Source of the DNA: Stomorhina lunata
Taxonomy: Eukaryota; Arthropoda; Insecta; Diptera; Rhiniidae
DNA length: 64,000 bases
Assembly (NCBI GenBank): GCA_933228675.1
Contig: OW121740.1
Location: forward strand, 156,601,828 to 156,665,827
Direction of reading: 5' to 3'
The position numbers and the translations under genes were made by a program. The notes beneath the pieces are model-generated. The model did no database searches and had not been told where the DNA came from. It saw nothing but the letters and a program-made list of their open reading frames with translations. Positions within the stretch are counted from its first letter, which is position 1. The number at the start of each line of letters is the position of its first letter. Below, piece by piece: positions 57,769 through 64,000 of this stretch.

Positions 57769-60700
57769 TTAATTACAGTCTTTAGCCCATTGTAAAAATT
57801 CTGGCAATTCGCTGACAGCCAAATTACGAGACAAAGCTTTAACGCGTAAATTGCGATCGGTTGTTATTAGCACCAATTCGGTTTGTATAAAGCATTTGCC
57901 ATCTAAAATAAAGAAGAAAATTTGGAATTAGTAAAATGTGTTTGTGGTTTTCATATTTATGTAGGTCAGTCGTAGATTTAATTTTATTTTTAATAATTCT
58001 GTGCTTAAATTGGAAATTAATATATTCTCTTGAATGACAAAACCGACCTGTCGTGAAATACAACTCATACAACATATTCAGCCTTATTCTTCTTCTTCTG
58101 TTATCCTTGACTCCCAGTGGAGCATAGGGCCTCAATGCATTCAGCCTTATTACGGTTGTCGAATATACAGAACTACGACAGTCGGATCTACGAGCCGAAA
58201 CGACCCGGAGCCTCAACAGCTTCGGCCAAGGACTGTCAACCCAGCAACTGCTGTTACAACAACAACAACAACAGTTAGTACTAGATTAAAGAAAACATCA
58301 ACATAATTTTATTAATCTAGTACGAACTACCGTAGTCGAAGTCGCATATTTGACAACCGTAATAAGGCTGATTTATTCGATGTCGTACTTTCGACTACGA
58401 CAGTTTTGTACTAGATTAAAGTAATAGTGTTGTTTTCATTAATCTATTACGAAACTGTCGTAGACTTCGACACTTATAATAAGGGTGATAAACTCAATTT
58501 AATTTACCTTTACTGGTTTCCGAACTCATGGTTTTGGATAATGCTATGGCTGTAGCTAAAATTTTATCATCATTCGAAACATGCTCCTCTTCAACTAAAG
58601 CAAATAGTGACGCATTTATAATGGAACCTTTTGTAGTGGCACATCTAAAATCATGCAAAAGATTAAGCAATTCTAAAGTAGTAAAAATCTTTAATTTATT
58701 CTTACTTCACATGACTTTTAGCATTTTTAATAAAATCCAAAGATTTTTTGGCTCTGGTAGAGACGTCATCATAGTGGTGAATGCGTTGTTTTTGTAATGA
58801 CTCTTGATATGATTCCAATTTGACACCTTTCGAAAGACCATCCAGTTCTTTTACCACTGAAAATAAAAAAAAAAAACAAAGTTATTAAACATTTTGGTAT
58901 GTGAAAATTGTAATTTAGTCCAGCGATGACTCATGGGTTCTATAAAAAAAATTAATAATTGAAATTCTCACCTAAAAAAACTTCTCGCAAGATGTCGTGA
59001 GAAGTACCCAGAGCCATTCGACTTACCTGTTAGTGGTATTACTAGCGTATAACGTTTAAACTGCTGTACAATACGCTCAAAATCTTCCAAACAATCTATA
59101 AAGCAATTGGTATCGGGTAAAAGATATTTAGGGCGTACTTCAATATAAACTTTGGTATCAACAAATTTAAGGATTTCCTAAAAGTGAAATAAAGTTTAGT
59201 CTTAATACACAAAATACAAAATACATTTTATGTATTATGTACATTTTATGATTTGAAAACTAACACGTTGCCATAAATTTCGATAAAAACGATTTATATT
59301 AAAATCTAATAACAAAATCCAATTCCTAAAACAATTAAATACATCATATAAACACTCAGATCATTATCTTACTTACCTCCAATTTGTTATGATACATTTT
59401 CTTAACATGAGTTTTAGCCGCCAGCTCTTTTTTGAGCTTCGACAAATGTGTCAACTGATTATCTTCAGTTTTGCATTTCGTACTTAATTTTAAAGATTTC
59501 CCATTGTCCCCATTGCTATCAATATTCTCGGCATCATTTTCTTCATTGGCCTCATCACTGTCATCATTATTTTCCTCATCACCCTCTTCAGCTTTTGTGG
59601 TCTTTGTAATTTGCAATTCATCTAGGGCTTGTTTAATATCCGAATTTAAGTCTTCATTAATGAAATGAGAATTTTCCACATTTTCTAAACGTTTTTGATT
59701 TGCAACATAAATTTCTTTAAAGTTTAAAATTGCCTTAAGACGAGTTTTTAGTTGTAAAGTTTCTTCGGAAGGTGTTTCAGATTTTGTTTTGGGTATTAAC
59801 GATGTTAAGGGTGTAAAGCCCATAAAAAATATATCTTCCTCAAATATGATATTCTCGTTTTGTGATGCATCCATTAGATTTTCTTGTTGCAAAATATTAA
59901 AGAGTTTTTCCAACTCAAGCCAGGAATTAATGAAGACGTGACTGTATAAAAGTAAATATTCAAGAGTTATTAAAATGATCTGATTAAAAAGTATGCAAAA
60001 GTATACTAAACTCTTCGTTTTTAATGGGTTCCCAGAGGTTAACATGATATTTAAGCCACAATACATAAATTCGATTATATTGCAATGTTGTATTCAAATC
60101 CAAAAAACTTTTAAATAAAAAAACGAAGTTTCGTTAAAAAAATTATTACAAGTTCTTAAAATTTGTTCTTACTGTTCATCTTCAAACTCTTCAGGATTTG
60201 TATTTAAAGTATGCAAAAGTTCATGGGATTTGCGTAGTATTAAACCAAATATTTGATTGCAAAAGTTGAATGTATGATAACGTCGGGTGTCTGCAAAAGT
60301 TAAATAATTTTTTTTAACGAATTATTATAAATTTAGAAATAGTTTTAATTACCTTTATCCAAATTATGCTCAAGCGTAAAAATATTTAGTGCCAAAATTT
60401 TCATTAATCTTGATCGACTGATGGCCAATGGTTCGTGTTGTAATAAAACGCTTAATTGTAACAATAATTTACGTTGATGTTCCAATACGGTTTCCATTCT
60501 GAAAAAATGAAAGAAAAAAAGTTTAAAATTTTAAGTTTTCCACATTTCTGGATTAGAATTAATTCCATTTGCTTACGGAATCGTATTCTGTGACATGTCT
60601 GAAAAATTCAATAAACAAAAAACTCACCCAACTCCGGTAAACAGTTTGCCAATTATATACAAATATAAGGAAGTTATGCGTCGCAAAAGCTTAAAATAAA

Positions 60701-63070
60701 GAAAGTTTAAAGTATTTCAATTTCAAAAAAATTAATGAAAATCGAATGTCTTTACCTCTTCCGCCGTCATTTCCCTAAAACGTTTCTCTTCATTTATAAT
60801 CATTTTATAATTGTTATTGCCATTAAGGTCAGTGCGATGTAAACGACGCACACCGTCTGGGTAAATCCAAACCTCTTTACGCATAGACTTTGAAGACTGA
60901 TGATTGTTATTATTGTAATTGTAATGTATGGGGGAGGATTTCAGTTCAGTTTCTTCATACTAAAAATTAAAGTGAGTTAAAAGTCAAGCTATAACAAAAT
61001 TCCAAATAAAAAACAAAAAATATAAACCTTTTTACGTATTTCATCAAATAAAACCAAAAGACTTTCTTTGGCCGAATGTATGGCATTGGAAGACATTAAA
61101 CTGCGCATATGATAATAAATGGCATCAAATTTTTTACGCTTTAAATAAAAAATTAAGAATATTTTTGTTCAAAATTTAAAATAAAATTTAAAAAATTTGT
61201 TTTAAAACTAAAATCAACTTACATTTAATATAGCTACTATTGCCAATTGATTGTAGGGTACTCCATTTGATGGAACTAAGGCTTGAGCCTGTTGATAATA
61301 TTTAGCGGCCTCGCTATAATCCTGACCCTGCAGGTCTTTGATTTTGTAACGCCACAAATCACCCAAATAAATCAATAATTTTTGTGCTGTAACTCGCGCC
61401 ATCAAATCGATTTTGTGTTGTGATCTTTGATTAATGGAATTTTGTTGCATTTGTGTAACATTTGTTAAATGTCTTTGAAAAACTTGTTGATAAACATTTT
61501 TATAGAATGCTATACCCTCGGCTATAATTTCTTGTATGCAGTTAAGAGTATTAGGCGAATTCTGTTGCTGTTTTAAATGTTCTCGCATATTGTAGAAAAG
61601 TATTTTCCAAAAGAATGAATCAACTTTTTGTTCACAACAAAATTTGAGATTGTTTAAAAGGAGATTTTTAAAAATTTCCTGAAGTTCTTGGCGTGTAGAA
61701 TATAACTTGGACCAATTCTGTAAAGAATATAAAGAAATGTAAAAAATGTTTAACGATATAAAATGTATACAAGTCGGACAAGTCTGACCTTAAGGAAAAT
61801 AGGTCACATGTGTTAAGTAAGAATGTATTATTATCGGTTAAGCCCGACCATATAATACTTTACAATCAAAACATATAGGTATGTAAATTTAAACCATTTA
61901 CTTCAATGGGAGTAATATGAGTGTTATGGTTCAAATGTGGATCGATTTATGGCAAAAAGGCATAAATGGAATGAATACAACTGACAACGATTAAAGAAGT
62001 GAATATAAGTAAATCAATCAAATTAAGGCTCGATTAAATAAATAAATGAAATAATAATAATCAGTACACATGAAGTAGAGATTCTGGCCAACCTTTCTAT
62101 TAAATGCAAACATCAGCAGAAAGTTTAAATACCCATCACAAGTGTGGTGGTGAAGGGAATAGTAAAATTTAGATGATAATGATTAAGAATTTTGGCGCCA
62201 AAAGACTTCTAAGATCTTTACATCAATCAATATTTACAAATTTACATGTACATGTTCTATCAACAATATACAAAAGTGCATAGTATATTTAGTTACTTCA
62301 TACATTACCTCTATTACTAGATTATGAATCATTGCATTCTGTAGACTCTCAAACAGTGACGGTAAACGTTTTGCATTGATATCATCTAATTCTTGAAACC
62401 ACATGGGATGATTAAGTTTTTGTACTTGTCGAACCGGAGACATGGGTAGTTCATATCTGGCTGAGAGCATTTCCTGCCTGGTCTGATGTCGATTACGTCT
62501 ATCATGGTTACGCAAACCATTTTTTATATCGTGGCTGCATTCATTCAATTTTTTGGCGTCCTCTGCATTAAGGCGTATAAGTCCTGGTATGGCAATAGTT
62601 GCTTGGTTTTCATTACGCTTATCCAATGGTTGAGCGTTTGTCAAAGACCCGCTGGCTTCCGAAACGGGTTTGACATTCTCGACTTCCTCCACTATATGTT
62701 CACCTTTAGCAGACATACGTAGAAAGTAATCAATGGAAGTTACCTCATTACCATTCGTGTGGGCAGTTAAAGCACTCTTTTGGGGTTTACAGATGGTCGC
62801 AGAGTTCTGTTGACACTCGGCCACCTTTCGCCCATTGTAGCTGTCGCCATTATCTTTCTTATCACTGCTGCCAATTCCAACATAGCGTGTGCCACCACTG
62901 CTGCTGCCACATCCAACATTTACGATATTGCTGATGCTGCTGCTGTTGTCGCTTGTAATGCTGCTATTGTTGTTCCCTTCGCGTGTGATGATTTTCTCCT
63001 GTAGTCTTTTTGGCAAATTCCCGATGATTATCGAAATATCATTTTGTTCTCGCGTTCCCTTTCGATTCAT
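57769..63070 (-). CDS. Smg6: SMG6, nonsense-mediated decay endonuclease
   Basis: Thirteen coding exons on the minus strand: 63070-62309, 61717-61223, 61138-61028, 60959-60756, 60689-60628, 60498-60353, 60290-60173, 60107-60012, 59941-59377, 59177-59027, 58856-58716, 58672-58508, 57902-57769. They join in frame to 1,049 residues. A low-complexity Ser/Asn-rich N-terminus precedes the 14-3-3-like EST1 domain (YSTRQELQEIFKNLLL, FFWKILFYNMREHLK, PYNQLAIVAILN), the adjoining helical region, an acidic Glu/Asp/Asn linker in exon 9, and the C-terminal PIN nuclease domain (LLPDTNCFIDCL, NDDKILATAIA, TTDRNLRVKAL). The three catalytic aspartates expected of SMG6 are all present. The family cuts mRNAs near premature stop codons. 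The intron between exons 11 and 12 is only 43 nt with a poor GTCATG donor. Confidence 0.94.
58073..58495. mobile_element. Composite foldback element in Smg6 intron 12
   Basis: AGCCTTATTACGGTTGTC (58143-58160) faces an exact inverse at 58352-58369. A second hairpin pairs CTACGACAGTTTTGTACTAG (from 58394) with the region ending at ~58466, and TAGTACTAGATTAA (58277) pairs with TTAATCTAGTACG (58312). A CAA-rich run lies at 58253-58272. A 35-bp block at 58102-58136 is identical to 39816-39850. Several nested insertions are likely. Confidence 0.7.
61745..62180. repeat. Degenerate dispersed repeat in Smg6 intron 1
   Basis: ACAAGTCGGACAAGTCTGACC (61770-61790) and GGTGGTGAAGGGAATAG (62146-62162) resemble the end sequences of the element at 55142-55782 (GTGGTGAAGGGTATCG, GGTCGGACTTGG). 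It appears to be an older, internally rearranged relative. Confidence 0.45.
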
Positions 63071-64000
63071 ATTTTAAACAAAACGCCATCAACTGCATTT
63101 GTTTTGGTTTAATTTGTTGTAATTTGCAAATTACGATCGCAATATTAGAGAACTTTAATTTTATACAATTTTCTTGGTTGTTTATTTCATTCACTTCCTA
63201 AAAAGTAATTTCCTCACGAAAAAATAGAAATCAGTAAAACCACCACGAAGTGGCTACACCAACAAGTTGACAAGTTGTCAAATACAAAATGTCAATAAAA
63301 CAGTGGTGAATTTCTTTCCATACAAAGTGTTGCCATTGAGTGCGTTTTATTGATCTGTACAAAAAATATATGAAAATGAATAACAAAAAATTCAAAAAAA
63401 TACAAACTTTATGCCAAAAATGTTATTTCAAAAACTATTAACGCATAAGTAAACAGAAATTAAACAAAGATTTTAAATATTTAAGTTCATCATTGCTGAC
63501 ATTCAATATTGGCAAATTTTAAAAACACTCCTTTTCTATAATGAAAAAATTTATATTTTATTAAAAAAAAATTTCATAAAAAATGTAATTTAATTAATTT
63601 ATTTTTTTTTTTAAATGGAATAGAAAATTAACCAAATTTTAAAATTTTTCAGTATATATTTAGAATGAAATGAGCTTTATGACATTGTAATCAGTGCAGA
63701 ATTTTGATTTTATTCACAATTTTCAGAGAAAGCCGAATTGATAAAAATTTCGATTTACATACAAAGGAGACATTTTTTAAAATAAATGTGTTTGCTACTG
63801 TTGTATGTATGTAAGGTTTTATCTTTATTTAAAAATGAGGTACACTTACTTAATTGTCAATATAAGCGAAACGCGTTCATTTCTCTTTATGATTTATGTC
63901 TCAATTTGTTCTTGGTATGAGTATACGTGAAAGTAGTAAAGCTTTGACTTTTTCGTGTTTTGAATTTGTGATGATTTTTTAAATTAAAAAAATTTGATTA
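63071..64000. other. Upstream region of Smg6
   Basis: This holds the presumptive Smg6 promoter, but I see no clear DRE or TATA motif. A near-palindrome GTTGACAAGTTGTCAAAT lies at ~63265-63283 and a small inverted pair CACCACGAAGTGG near 63240. The rest is AT-rich, with no further gene. Confidence 0.4.

Noticed and set aside
59942..60066. Start codon at 60066 for a separate reverse gene
   Set aside because: This is intron and out-of-phase exon sequence; exon 9 of Smg6 begins at 59941 after a clear acceptor.
62486..63077. Forward frames with hydrophobic stretches
   Set aside because: They are antisense to the Ser/Asn-rich first exon of Smg6, whose codon pattern leaves the opposite strand open.

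Overview
The window is eukaryotic nuclear DNA from a higher fly. It is very AT-rich, its introns are short with GT-AG ends, and its five protein genes match well-known Drosophila genes in domain layout and motifs. The density of MITEs, SINEs and minisatellites suggests a larger dipteran genome than Drosophila, for example a calyptrate fly such as a blowfly; that placement is inference.

Region 1 (1-19268) has no protein gene I can support. It is a repeat landscape, probably the upstream region or a long intron of the gene that follows. It holds terminal-inverted-repeat MITEs of at least three families, two copies of a tRNA-derived SINE, and a ~350-bp tandem duplication in which one copy carries a MITE with a perfect 8-bp target duplication while the other is empty. 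It also holds an exact 32 x 31-bp array, an AAGCTTT-rich stretch, an inverted pair of decayed non-LTR retrotransposon fragments, several degenerate tandem repeats, and a ~120-bp array just before the first recognised exon.

Region 2 (19269-30235, +) is a tenectin-like extracellular matrix gene: six von Willebrand factor C modules, an RGD tripeptide in the third, and a very long acidic Thr/Ser/Pro/Glu-rich mucin region in a 10.5-kb exon. Its signal-peptide exon was not found.

Region 3 (30236-42113) is the tenectin 3' region followed by about 6 kb of ~43-bp AT-rich minisatellite with kilobase-scale internal duplications and an embedded 183-bp satellite block.

Region 4 (42114-63070) is gene-dense. 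beta4GalT7 (+, proteoglycan linker synthesis) and EMC6 (-, ER membrane protein insertion) converge tail to tail 111 bp apart. Hr96 (+, nuclear receptor) and Smg6 (-, nonsense-mediated decay endonuclease) converge across a 3.3-kb repeat-filled gap. The four genes are not one pathway. All exon models join in frame; the Smg6 model needs one unusually short 43-nt intron.

The most interesting signals are nine tandem, exactly 14-residue helical repeats in the Hr96 hinge, the minisatellite/satellite composite, and the MITE insertion with its paralogous empty site. I found no cassette-like unknown multi-gene system.
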